Part shown: piece after piece, positions 17,711 to 25,701 of the stretch | Layout: each line of letters opens with the position of its first letter | Position numbering within the stretch: position 1 is the stretch's first letter | From: Jutongia hominis | GTDB taxonomy: Bacteria; Bacillota; Clostridia; Lachnospirales; Lachnospiraceae | Assembly: GCF_014384965.1 (NCBI RefSeq) | Contig: NZ_JACRSW010000015.1 | Coordinates: forward strand, 33,183-97,182 | Direction of reading: 5' to 3' | DNA: 64,000 nt | The notes under the pieces: model-generated | What the model was told of the DNA's origin: nothing | Database searches by the model: none | The model's input: the letters and a program-made list of their open reading frames with translations, nothing else | Made by a program: the position numbers and the translations under genes

Positions 17711-19588
17711 ATGGATGAAAATAAAGAGGAAAAGAGTACGCAGTATACCGGCGAATATGGCAATTCGGTAGAAGGAAATTATCAGGAAGAAGGATCATCG
17801 GTGTATAGTTATTCTTATAATAATAAAAACAGCGAAACAACACATTCCGGTGATTATTACGAATCTAAGAACACAGCAGACAGCCAGAGCACGCAAAGTG
17901 CTGCAGGAAATGAGCAGGCAGGTTATCAGAAAAGTGGTTATAATCAGAGCAATAACGGACAGACAGGCTATCAGCAGGGTGGTTATAACCAGAGCAATAA
18001 CGGACAGACAGGCTATCAGCAGGGCGGTTATAACCAGAGCGGTAACGGACAGACAGGTTATCAGCAGGGTGGTTATAACCAGAGTGGCAACGGGCAGACA
18101 GGCTATCAGCAGAATGGGTATGATTCAAATGGAAACGGATCAGGTTACCGGCAGGGGAATTATTACCGGTCGGGCAATTTCCAGAACAACGAAAATCCGA
18201 AAAAACCAAAGAAAAATAGAAAGCCAAGAGAGAAAAAGCCGCTTACTTTTGGAAAAAAAGTCGGTCTTGTTGCGGCAGCAGCTGTTTTGTTTGGTTTAGT
18301 AGCCGGTATTTGTTTTAATGCAGTGAATTATGTATCAAACCGGGTTTTAGGTGATAACGGTTCGACTTCCGGTACTTCAATTGCTACTACTTCTACAGGA
18401 AATGTAGCAACAAACAGTGCAATTGGTACAAATGATGTATCAGCGATCACGGAACAGACGATGCCGGCAGTTGTAGCGATCACAAGTACAACAGAGGGAA
18501 CAGCCTATTATGATCTGTTTGGCCAGTATAACAAAGGACAGGATTCAACCAGTGCAGGTTCCGGTTTTATTGTAGGTCAGAATAAAAAAGAGCTTTTGAT
18601 CGCAACAAATAATCATGTAATTGATGGTGCCAAGACGATTTCTGTACAGTTTATTGATGGTGAAGTATATGAAGCAACAGAAAAAGGTGCGGATTCATCA
18701 AATGATCTTGCCGTTGTTGCTGTAAAGACTTCTAAAATGAAGAAATCAACGATGGACAAGATCAAGATTGCAGACCTCGGTTCCTCTGATGATATCAAGG
18801 TTGGTGAAATGGTTATTGCAATCGGTAATGCTCTCGGATATGGCCAGTCAGTTACCGTTGGATATATCAGTGCGAAAGACAGAGAGATTACGGAATCTTC
18901 TGAAACGAGTTCAAAAGAAAACAAGATCAAAGCAATTCAGACAGATGCAGCAATCAATCCGGGTAACAGCGGAGGAGCTTTGATCAATATGAAAGGACAG
19001 GTTGTCGGTATTAATTCTGCCAAGATCGCATCTTCTTCTGTAGAAGGTGTCGGTTATGCAATTCCGATCTCCGTTGCGACACCGATCATTGATGAATTAA
19101 TGAATCGTGAGACTTTGAACGATTCACAGAAAGGATATCTCGGAATTACAGGAAGTACCGTATCAGAAGCTGCTACAGCTTATAATGTACCATATGGTGT
19201 TTATGTTAAGGAAGTTGCCAAGGGAGGAGCAGCAGACAAGGGTGGAATCAAAGCCAACGATGTCATTACAGCTGTAAATAAGATGGAAGTCACAACGATG
19301 GAAAGTCTTCAGGAAAAGGTCAACAGCTATAAGAAGGGTACAGAGATCACGATCACCTTACAGCGAAGTAACAACGGAAAATATACGGAAAAGAAAGTAA
19401 AAGTTACTTTGCAGGGAAAAGAATCTTTAGACAGCTTGTCAACAGATGACAGTTCAAGTGCTGATAATTCACAGGATAGTCAGAATAATAACGGTCAGAA
19501 TGGATACAACCGGAATAATGGTCAGGACAATGACCAGAATGATGGTAACTCAGATAGCGGAAGTCTATGGGATCAGTTCTTTAACTAA
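17711..19588 (+). CDS. HtrA/DegP-like membrane-anchored serine protease with Q/N/G repeats
   Basis: A 625-residue surface protease for protein quality control. Residues 1-180 are predicted cytosolic and low complexity, with four 15-residue repeats (GYNQSNNGQTGYQQ type, residues 75-134) and a Lys-rich stop. One membrane helix spans about 183-204. The trypsin-like domain has His302 (NNHVID), Asp332 (SSNDLAVV) and Ser420 (NPGNSGGAL). A PDZ domain occupies about 470-560 (GYLGITG...GIKANDVITAV). The tail is N/Q/D/S-rich and ends SLWDQFFN. AATGGAGG precedes the ATG. The catalytic triad is intact. The long repetitive N-terminus is unusual compared with B. subtilis HtrA. Confidence 0.93.
   Translation: MDENKEEKSTQYTGEYGNSVEGNYQEEGSSVYSYSYNNKNSETTHSGDYYESKNTADSQSTQSAAGNEQAGYQKSGYNQSNNGQTGYQQGGYNQSNNGQTGYQQGGYNQSGNGQTGYQQGGYNQSGNGQTGYQQNGYDSNGNGSGYRQGNYYRSGNFQNNENPKKPKKNRKPREKKPLTFGKKVGLVAAAAVLFGLVAGICFNAVNYVSNRVLGDNGSTSGTSIATTSTGNVATNSAIGTNDVSAITEQTMPAVVAITSTTEGTAYYDLFGQYNKGQDSTSAGSGFIVGQNKKELLIATNNHVIDGAKTISVQFIDGEVYEATEKGADSSNDLAVVAVKTSKMKKSTMDKIKIADLGSSDDIKVGEMVIAIGNALGYGQSVTVGYISAKDREITESSETSSKENKIKAIQTDAAINPGNSGGALINMKGQVVGINSAKIASSSVEGVGYAIPISVATPIIDELMNRETLNDSQKGYLGITGSTVSEAATAYNVPYGVYVKEVAKGGAADKGGIKANDVITAVNKMEVTTMESLQEKVNSYKKGTEITITLQRSNNGKYTEKKVKVTLQGKESLDSLSTDDSSSADNSQDSQNNNGQNGYNRNNGQDNDQNDGNSDSGSLWDQFFN
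17933..18112 (+). repeat. 4 x 45-bp in-frame tandem repeat in the protease gene
   Basis: Four contiguous 45-bp units encode the Q/N/G/Y repeats (residues 75-134). They differ by a few substitutions only. Confidence 0.9.
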
Positions 19589-19694
19589 TCAAATCAAAAG
19601 ATCAGAATGTCGAAAAGATTGAGAGATCTTTGACAGAATCGAGAGTTTTTTGTCAGAAAACGAACTTTTTGCTGACTTGAATCGTAAGATAACA

Positions 19695-19731
19695 AATAGA
19701 GCATCGGAAAAATCTTCCGATGCTCTTATTT
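19695..19731 (+). terminator. intrinsic terminator after the HtrA-like gene
   Basis: Stem GAGCATCGGAA/TTCCGATGCTC extended by A/T pairs, followed by TTATTT. It may act in both directions. Confidence 0.8.
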
Positions 19732-19755
19732 GTAGATACTTTATGTTGTAGTTAT

Positions 19756-19927
19756 AAATTTATCTTTTGCAATTTTGTTGATGTACTCCGGTTCCTGTAA
19801 ATTTATTTTTTACAATTCTGTTGATGTACTCCGGTTCCTGTAAATTTATTTTTTACAATTCTGTTGATGTACACTGTTTCTTGCAAATTTATCTTTTAGA
19901 ATATTACTGTTGCAATCTGGCACTTGC
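19756..19927. repeat. 4 x 43-bp tandem repeat
   Basis: Units start at 19756, 19799, 19842 and 19885. The pattern is AAATTTATTTTTTACAATTC, then TGTTGATGTACTCCGGTTCCTGT. Units 1-3 are close copies and unit 4 is degenerate. The array lies between the convergent HtrA-like and TSCPD genes, with no ORF. Confidence 0.9.
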
Positions 19928-19968
19928 AATATTTTTGTAAATATGTTTCAAGATAGTACTTTGGATAT

Positions 19969-20232
19969 TTATGCGTTGTTTTTTTCTGCTTCATATGCTT
20001 CGCGGACAGCATGTGAAAGCTGGTCTACACAGGAAGTACCACGCATACCGCATTGAATGCCTTTTAAGCGGTCTTCAATCTGTGTGACGGTCAGGCCGTC
20101 AACCAATGAGGCAACGCCTTGTGTATTACCATTACATCCACCTGTAAATGCTACATTTGTAATGACATCGCCATTGATATCAAAATCAATCTGGCTGGAA
20201 CAGGTTCCTCTTGTTTTATAAGAATATCTCAT
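19969..20232 (-). CDS. TSCPD-domain protein (TIGR03905-like)
   Basis: An 87-residue protein with four cysteines in RGTC, GGC, GIQC and TSC contexts. This is the pattern of the small TSCPD family related to the C-terminal zinc-binding part of some class II ribonucleotide reductases. The free-standing protein has no established function; metal binding by the four Cys is inferred. ATG 20232 has GGGAGG seven bases upstream. The in-frame ATG five codons earlier overlaps that site and is rejected. Confidence 0.85.
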   Translation of the reverse strand: MRYSYKTRGTCSSQIDFDINGDVITNVAFTGGCNGNTQGVASLVDGLTVTQIEDRLKGIQCGMRGTSCVDQLSHAVREAYEAEKNNA

Positions 20233-20401
20233 AATAAATCCTCCCATTTTTGTATAAATTCTTCTTTAACGTTTTTTTATTGTTTCATATTATATTACTA
20301 AAGTTCTGTATAAGTGATCCGGCTAAACTTTATTTTGCTTTGTACATGATCTGTTTTATGCTGTGCGATGTGTGTTGTGTCACATATCGCCTGTTTGGAA
20401 A

Positions 20402-21160
20402 TTATGCAGAGGGGTGTCTTTTTAAAAGTTCATCGACAGCCGTTTTCATCACCTCGCCGATACTATCGTGAATGACAAGGTCTGCTTTTGAGTCAGCTGA
20501 AGTTGTACTTTTATTGATCAGGACAAGATGTTTTCCGTGAAAATAATCGATCAGACCGGCTGCCGGGTAGACAACTAAAGAAGTGCCGCCGATGATCAGT
20601 GTGTCAGCATGGCTGATCGCCTGAATGGTATTTTCAATTGTTTGTTCGTCAAGACTTTCCTCGTAAAGAACGACATCCGGTTTAACACGTCCGCCACAGA
20701 CAGGGCAGACCGGGATATCCTTGGAAGCAAGTACGAATTTCTCATCATAAAATGCATGACAATCCATACAATAGTTTCGAAGAACAGAACCATGTAATTC
20801 ATAAACTGTTTTGGAACCGGCTGCCTGATGCAGACCGTCAATATTTTGTGTAGCGATCGCTTTCAATTTTCCGAGCTTTTCAAGCTGTGCTAAAGCGATA
20901 TGGCAGCCGTTCGGTTTGGCATCCGGATAGATCAGATTCTTTTTATAAAATGAAAAAAAATCGTCTGGGTAACGCATGAAAAAGGTATGAGATACCAACT
21001 GCTCCGGTGTAAAATTTTGTCCGAGTTTCCGGCTGTATAAACCATTAGAACTTCTAAAATCCGGGATGCCGCTTTCACAGCTGCAGCCTGCGCCGCCAAA
21101 GAATACAATGTTGTCGCTTTGATCCAATATATCCGTTAATTGTAACCATTCTGCTTTCAA
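20402..21160 (-). CDS. Sir2-family NAD-dependent protein deacylase
   Basis: A sirtuin of 252 residues. The NAD-binding signature is GGAGCSCESGIPDFRS (usually GAGxSxxSGIPDFR). The catalytic His lies in the TQNIDGLH/ELHGS region. A zinc finger is formed by CMDC and CPVC. GTSLVVYPAAGLI completes the cofactor pocket. It removes acyl groups from lysines using NAD and so links metabolism to protein activity. It follows the AbrB gene on the minus strand, separated by a terminator, so it is probably transcribed on its own. Confidence 0.92.
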   Translation of the reverse strand: MKAEWLQLTDILDQSDNIVFFGGAGCSCESGIPDFRSSNGLYSRKLGQNFTPEQLVSHTFFMRYPDDFFSFYKKNLIYPDAKPNGCHIALAQLEKLGKLKAIATQNIDGLHQAAGSKTVYELHGSVLRNYCMDCHAFYDEKFVLASKDIPVCPVCGGRVKPDVVLYEESLDEQTIENTIQAISHADTLIIGGTSLVVYPAAGLIDYFHGKHLVLINKSTTSADSKADLVIHDSIGEVMKTAVDELLKRHPSA

Positions 21161-21174
21161 AATAACCCCTCCCT

Positions 21175-21225
21175 GTAAAAATAAGGCTGAATCCCGATCA
21201 TGATCTGATCAGAATTCAACCTTAT
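21175..21225 (-). terminator. terminator of the AbrB-family gene
   Basis: Read on the minus strand, ATAAGGTTGAAT pairs with ATTCAGCCTTAT and is followed by TTTTTA. Confidence 0.75.
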
Positions 21226-21238
21226 GTAATCTAAAAAA

Positions 21239-21496
21239 TTATTTTGTAATACCAGCAATCTTTGCAAGTTCTTCAATAGACTTCTTAGATACTTTAAGAC
21301 CATGATATTCGATCAGGTCATCGGTTTCGCCGGTGAAAATGTCTTCCGGCTGGTATTTCTTTAATACGATACGATCATCATCCACAATGATCTCTAATGG
21401 TGCTCGATCTAAAATTCCCATAGAACGACGTAACTCTATTGGTAAAGTGATTCTGCCTAACTCATCTAGCTTTCTTACAATTCCGGTACTTACCAT
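21239..21496 (-). CDS. AbrB/SpoVT-family transition-state regulator
   Basis: An 85-residue DNA-binding protein. The swapped-hairpin AbrB domain is clear: STGIVRKLDELGRITLPIELRRSMGI, then PLEIIVDDDRIVLKKY. The C-terminal half would make the dimerisation segment. GAGGAG lies eight bases before ATG 21496. An upstream in-frame start would add 30 residues absent from the family. Such proteins regulate post-exponential genes in Firmicutes. Targets here are unknown. Confidence 0.92.
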   Translation of the reverse strand: MVSTGIVRKLDELGRITLPIELRRSMGILDRAPLEIIVDDDRIVLKKYQPEDIFTGETDDLIEYHGLKVSKKSIEELAKIAGITK

Positions 21497-21738
21497 AATT
21501 AAATCTCCTCTCAGGTCAAAAATAATAATGTCTTGAAAAATAGTACGAAATACATCTGTAAGCGTAGAAACAGTACAATTTTTCAAGTGTTACTTTATCA
21601 TATTGCTTTTCGTTTCGCAATGAGCGTATGGGTAAAATTTGTAAATTTATCATTTTTTAAGAAAGTATTATTTTATTTCAACGTGTTTTTTTAGAAAAAG
21701 AATAGAAAAGAAGAGGGAAAAATGGAGAAAATAGGATA

Positions 21739-21767
21739 TTGACGTATATTTTTTAAAACTATATAAT
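21739..21767 (+). promoter_or_regulatory. near-consensus promoter
   Basis: TTGACG (21739-21744), a 17-bp spacer and TATAAT (21762-21767). It should drive the orphan gene at 21869 and perhaps the transglycosylase. Confidence 0.7.
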
Positions 21768-21868
21768 AAAAAGATAGGAATGTTGCGTCGTATTTTTGCA
21801 GGATGACAAGACAGACAGTATCTGTACGTCGACATATGAATGAATATATAAAAAGAAAAGAGAATGTT

Positions 21869-22261
21869 ATGGTCAAACAGGGACAGAATGCTAAGACGAT
21901 TTCCTGTATCAAAGCAGATACAAAAGAACCGGTTGCCGGCAGAAACGGACATTATAAAAGAGTGCCGGTGGATACTATACTTTTGCGGGAAATGGATTAT
22001 AAAAAGGAACAAAAAGCAGCCATCCATTTTGCAAAATATCTGAATGTACAGAAAGCAGTAAGCACAGAGACCAAATACCGGAAAGTAAAAAAGATATCCG
22101 GTCAGGAGACTGCATATCAGCCGATAAAGAAAATATCCGGTCAGGAGACTGCATATCAGCCGATAAAGAAAATATCCGGTCAGGAAATTGCTGATCAAAA
22201 GATAATAGACATACAGAAGAATAGAGAGATGACACTTGGCAGTCTCTTTTCGAACAAATAA
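21869..22261 (+). CDS. unrecognised Lys-rich protein with a 13-residue repeat
   Basis: I do not recognise this protein. It is basic and hydrophilic, with no signal peptide or membrane segment. Near the C-terminus it has three tandem copies of KKISGQETAYQPI (the last diverged). The end is MTLGSLFSNK. ATG 21869 gives 130 residues; in-frame ATGs at 21803 and 21836 are possible and none has a strong ribosome site. A good promoter lies upstream and a transglycosylase gene 100 bases downstream. Reality as a gene is supported by the in-frame repeat and the promoter, not by homology. Confidence 0.5.
   Translation: MVKQGQNAKTISCIKADTKEPVAGRNGHYKRVPVDTILLREMDYKKEQKAAIHFAKYLNVQKAVSTETKYRKVKKISGQETAYQPIKKISGQETAYQPIKKISGQEIADQKIIDIQKNREMTLGSLFSNK
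22088..22204 (+). repeat. 3 x 39-bp in-frame tandem repeat
   Basis: Three 39-bp units; the first two are almost identical and the third has drifted. The length is a multiple of three, so the repeat is read through in the + strand gene. Confidence 0.9.
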
Positions 22262-22361
22262 AAGAATTGCAAAAGTTTATATGCAATGAAAATTCAGGAA
22301 GAATCTGTCAAAGAAGATAACGGAAAATAAGCTCACAGAAGGAAACAAAGGAGGGAATGTC

Positions 22362-23066
22362 ATGGTAGAAAGTATTTCTTATTTAAATATCAAGCCGTAT
22401 GAGACATATACAGATGGAAAAGCACGCCAGACAACTCTTACCAGTTTTGAAAATGTACTCCATAAAGAGGAAAAAGGAACCGTCGCTTCAAAAGAGCAGA
22501 CGGATACAGAGAAGACAGACACAGACAAAACAGCGAAAATCGATGACAGCGCAAAGCAGGTTGTTTTTGTGAATCCTGCGAATGGTCAGAAAGTGATTTA
22601 TGAAGATGTTGCAAAGGAAGCAAAAAAAACAGCAGCTTCATCTAATACTACGACAGCAGATTCGATGAAAACGACAAAATACGATTCGATCTTTAAAAAA
22701 GCGGCAAAGAAATATAATGTATCGGAAAGCCTGTTAAAAGGCATTGCAAAAGCAGAGTCAAACTTTAATGCAAAAGATGTATCAAGCTCGGGTGCAATGG
22801 GCGTAATGCAATTAATGCCGGAGACAGCAAAAGGTCTTGGTGTATCGAATCCTTATGATCCGGAAGAAAATATTATGGGTGGGGCAAAATGCATCGCACA
22901 AAAGATCAAGGAATTTAATGGAGATATCCGCTTAGCATTGGCTGCGTACAATGCAGGAAGCGGTGCCGTAAAGCGAAACGGTGGTATCCCTTCTTATTGT
23001 AAATCATACGTTTCTAAAGTATTAAGTTATAAGAAGGCATTTGAGACTGCAAAATCTGCATCATAA
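22362..23066 (+). CDS. SLT-type lytic transglycosylase without an obvious signal peptide
   Basis: A peptidoglycan-cleaving muramidase fold. The C-terminal ~125 residues form the SLT domain: catalytic Glu in LLKGIAKAESNFN, then SSSGAMGVMQLMPETAKGLGV, NIMGGAKC and LALAAYNAGSGAV. Residues 1-110 are polar and low complexity (Thr/Lys/Asp rich), without a hydrophobic export signal. Secretion, if it happens, must therefore use another route, for example flagellar-type export. AAGGAGGG precedes the ATG. It is convergent with the NarL-type regulator, 15 bases away. Confidence 0.88.
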   Translation: MVESISYLNIKPYETYTDGKARQTTLTSFENVLHKEEKGTVASKEQTDTEKTDTDKTAKIDDSAKQVVFVNPANGQKVIYEDVAKEAKKTAASSNTTTADSMKTTKYDSIFKKAAKKYNVSESLLKGIAKAESNFNAKDVSSSGAMGVMQLMPETAKGLGVSNPYDPEENIMGGAKCIAQKIKEFNGDIRLALAAYNAGSGAVKRNGGIPSYCKSYVSKVLSYKKAFETAKSAS

Positions 23067-23081
23067 AAAGTTCGTACATAA

Positions 23082-23705
23082 TTATATATGCTGGTAATAA
23101 AAGACAGCAAGCTGTGTGCGGTCACGCAGTTCTAATTTTTCTAATATATGACTCAGATAGTTGCGGACAGTTCCTTCACTTAGAAAGAGCTGAGCCGCAA
23201 TTTCTTTATTGCTGAGTCCGTCAGCAATCAATTCAATGATCTGTAATTCCTTTTTGGAAATAGCATATGCAGAATAATCAAAAGAAGATTTTTGTTGTAA
23301 AAAGTCAGGCAGCTTGGAGATTACTTCTGTTCCAAAGACACTCTGACCGCTTTTGACGGCTTTTAAAGCAGGATAAATGCTGTTATAATCCTGCTTTAAT
23401 AAGTAACCTTTCGCACCGATCTGTAATGCTTTGATAATATATTCATCATCATTAAAAGTAGTCAGAAGAAGTATTTTGGCATCTTTGTCCTGTTTTAAGA
23501 TTTCTTCGGTGGCTTGTAATCCATCAACTTCTTTCATCTGAATATCGGTTAATAAAATATCGGGATGGTATTTGAGGTAAAGAGCAATAGCATCTTTGCC
23601 ATCCTGTCCGATTGCTGCAACTTCAATATCGTCATTGCTTTCTAAAATTGTTTTTAATGCTGTCGTTACAAGAATATCATCATCTACGATCACGATCTGT
23701 ATCAT
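23082..23705 (-). CDS. NarL/LuxR-family response regulator (LnrK/YfiK-like)
   Basis: A receiver (QIVIVDDDILVTTAL, Asp in PDILLTDIQM, LLLTTF, KGYLLK) plus a LuxR helix-turn-helix (SKKELQIIELIADGLSNKEIAAQLFLSEGTVRNYLSHILEKL). 207 residues from ATG 23705, which has GGAGG seven bases upstream. It overlaps its kinase by 26 bases. By position it pairs with the divergent ABC exporter at 25702-28954. The inverted repeat TGTCACA-N7-TGTGACA in that promoter region is a plausible binding site. Confidence 0.93.
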   Translation of the reverse strand: MIQIVIVDDDILVTTALKTILESNDDIEVAAIGQDGKDAIALYLKYHPDILLTDIQMKEVDGLQATEEILKQDKDAKILLLTTFNDDEYIIKALQIGAKGYLLKQDYNSIYPALKAVKSGQSVFGTEVISKLPDFLQQKSSFDYSAYAISKKELQIIELIADGLSNKEIAAQLFLSEGTVRNYLSHILEKLELRDRTQLAVFYYQHI

Positions 23706-24783
23706 TTTTTTCCTCCTTTTTCGGTATTGAAATGAAAATGCGAAAACCATTCCTGGCAGTAATCTGTATCATACCATTGGCATTTTGTACCCGTTCCTGC
23801 ATATTGATCATACCGATTCCGGAAGTGTGGTCAGACCATTTTTGTACATTTTCACTGCTTCCGTTATCCTGTGTGATCAACTGATAGAAAGCCGGATGTT
23901 CCCGCAATGAGATATCAATACGGGTTGCATTGCTGTGTTTGGCGGTGTTTGTAAGAGCTTCCTTTACGATCGACAGAAATGTATAGCGGATATTGGCAGG
24001 CAGCTCCGATTCGATATCATATTTCAAATTTACTTTACAAAAAGTATAATTCTGAATCAGACTATGTAAGCTTTTTTGCAAATCAATCGAGTTGTCATGC
24101 AGGTTATGTACACTCGATCGGATATTATCCATTGTCTGCGTTAATGTATCTTCTAAAAGAGTCAGGGAATCCGTTATCTTCTGATCCTGATTTATCGTTT
24201 TGACCGCACCAAGCAGCAGAATCGCTCTGGTCAGCATATGCCCGACGTTATCATGGATCTCGCGGGCAATGCGGTTTCGCTCCTGCAAGGTGGCATTATG
24301 GATCTCATAATTCTGATTTTTAAGCAAAGTCTGGTTTCGCTCTCTTAAAAGAATATCGTGCTCAGTTGTATCGTCGCGAAGAGAAAAGTATTGCTGTTGT
24401 AATCCTTCGAGTTTTCTTATCAATATAGCGATCCAGAAAGCGGTTCCGTTTTGTAAAAGGGAAAGAAACAGCAGGAGAGAATCGGCATGGAACTGATACA
24501 GAATACCGATTGCAAGGAGTGGCAGAGGGACAAAGCACTTTTTATATGTAATGGAAAATGTCAGCATAGGAAAAAAGATGACGAATTCTTTTTGAAATAA
24601 TGCCAAAACAGCATAAAGAGCAAACAGCAGCAGGAAAACATTTGTCTGATTAAAAAAATAAGATAACGACAATACAAAAAGGGAACAAAGCATAGCGATT
24701 ATGGCAATGTTGTTGCTGCATATCTGAAAAAACATTGTACAGCAAAAGCAAAAAAGCAGAAAATGACTAATAAAAATGCGCAA
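23680..24783 (-). CDS. NarL-type sensor histidine kinase (LnrJ/YfiJ-like)
   Basis: 367 residues. The N-terminal ~125 residues contain about five hydrophobic helices with little extracytoplasmic sequence, typical of membrane-embedded sensors. HisKA_3 is LQERNRIAREIHDNVGHMLTRA with the phospho-accepting His. HATPase motifs are EALTNTAKHSNA and SGIGMINMQERV. The start is TTG 24783, supported by GAGGAGG eight bases before it. With its regulator and the divergent ABC-2 transporter it matches the layout of systems that sense membrane-active compounds, such as linearmycin in B. subtilis. Confidence 0.9.
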   Translation of the reverse strand: MRIFISHFLLFCFCCTMFFQICSNNIAIIAMLCSLFVLSLSYFFNQTNVFLLLFALYAVLALFQKEFVIFFPMLTFSITYKKCFVPLPLLAIGILYQFHADSLLLFLSLLQNGTAFWIAILIRKLEGLQQQYFSLRDDTTEHDILLRERNQTLLKNQNYEIHNATLQERNRIAREIHDNVGHMLTRAILLLGAVKTINQDQKITDSLTLLEDTLTQTMDNIRSSVHNLHDNSIDLQKSLHSLIQNYTFCKVNLKYDIESELPANIRYTFLSIVKEALTNTAKHSNATRIDISLREHPAFYQLITQDNGSSENVQKWSDHTSGIGMINMQERVQNANGMIQITARNGFRIFISIPKKEEKNDTDRDRR

Positions 24784-24807
24784 TGCAACCCCTCCTCATA
24801 TCTTAAG

Positions 24808-25364
24808 TTCCACAAACATTTGCAAAACATACCACCGTACTGTGATGACCATCCTCACAACAAAGAAATGAGATGCGTCATATTAGTAGATTTCATTTGT
24901 GTTTCTATTTCTTTTTTATTTTTTGGATAGACACGACGGCTGATTAGAATTTCTGATTTTTTAAGCTTTTTTGCTTATTGGGCGCGGTTCATAACTATAG
25001 GGGCGACTCAGCCTGAGTAGCATTGCTGTTTGGGACACGCTCCCGCTTCGCAAAGCCACGTAGCACACACATAGCACTGCAAAAAGCAAATGCTCTTTTT
25101 GCAGCGCAAGTGGCGACGGGCTTTGAGATTCCCAAACAGCAATGTACATCAGACAGGTCCTGCCCCTATATCAGATGAGAGCGCCCATAATCAAAAGCAA
25201 AAAAGCAAAAAATCCCAGAAATTCTTATCAGGCGAAACAGTGCTTCAAAAAATAAAAAGAAATAGAAACACAATTCGGACTCTAAGGATATGACGCATTG
25301 TAATATTTGCAAGTGTGAGGATGGTCTCAATGCAATATAGTGTGTTTTGCAAATGTCTTTGGAA
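24808..25364 (+). repeat. palindromic structured element, copy B
   Basis: About 557 bp. The ends TTCCACAAACATTTGCAAAA and TTTTGCAAATGTCTTTGGAA are inverted repeats. The 207-nt core spans 24980-25186. Relative to copies A and C the apical hairpin is longer, CTGCAAAAAG/CTTTTTGCAG instead of CTGCT/AGCAG, with pairing kept. It lies between the divergent genes 23680-24783 and 25702-26631, leaving their promoters outside it. Confidence 0.9.
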
Positions 25365-25505
25365 TTTCAGCTTATCATGTGGGGGACGTGTCTGTCAATT
25401 ATTTGAAATGCCGGCTGTAGATAGGAGATATGCATAGAAATGATTGTAGGGAATGTCAGGATACAGGAATTGTATAGAGGGAAGGGGTGCCAGGCGGTGA
25501 CTTTA

Positions 25506-25533
25506 TGACATTTGTCACATGGAAGTTGTGACA
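25506..25533 (+). promoter_or_regulatory. candidate operator upstream of the ABC exporter
   Basis: A perfect inverted repeat TGTCACA-N7-TGTGACA (25513-25519, 25527-25533) overlaps a smaller palindrome TGACATTTGTCA (25506-25517). A TATAAT box at 25565-25570 has no good -35, which suits activation by a bound regulator. The adjacent NarL-type response regulator is the obvious candidate. Confidence 0.6.
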
Positions 25534-25701
25534 CTTAGAACTATTTTTATATGATACAAGACGATATAATAAAGGTGTCATAAAGAAAAACGCATGCTGG
25601 TAAGTGAAATACAAGCCGGAAGTGCAAAAAGAACAAAGTATACCGGCAAGTGGAATAAAAGACCAAAGTATCACAACATCATGGAAGGAATGAGTGCAAA
25701 T

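Noticed and set aside
21668..22198. Membrane protein on the minus strand with LTGYFLYRLI repeats
   Set aside because: Shadow of the 39-bp repeat; the + strand has the promoter.
24961..25293. Short ORFs within the palindromic element core
   Set aside because: Frames are not preserved between the three copies, so the element is treated as non-coding.
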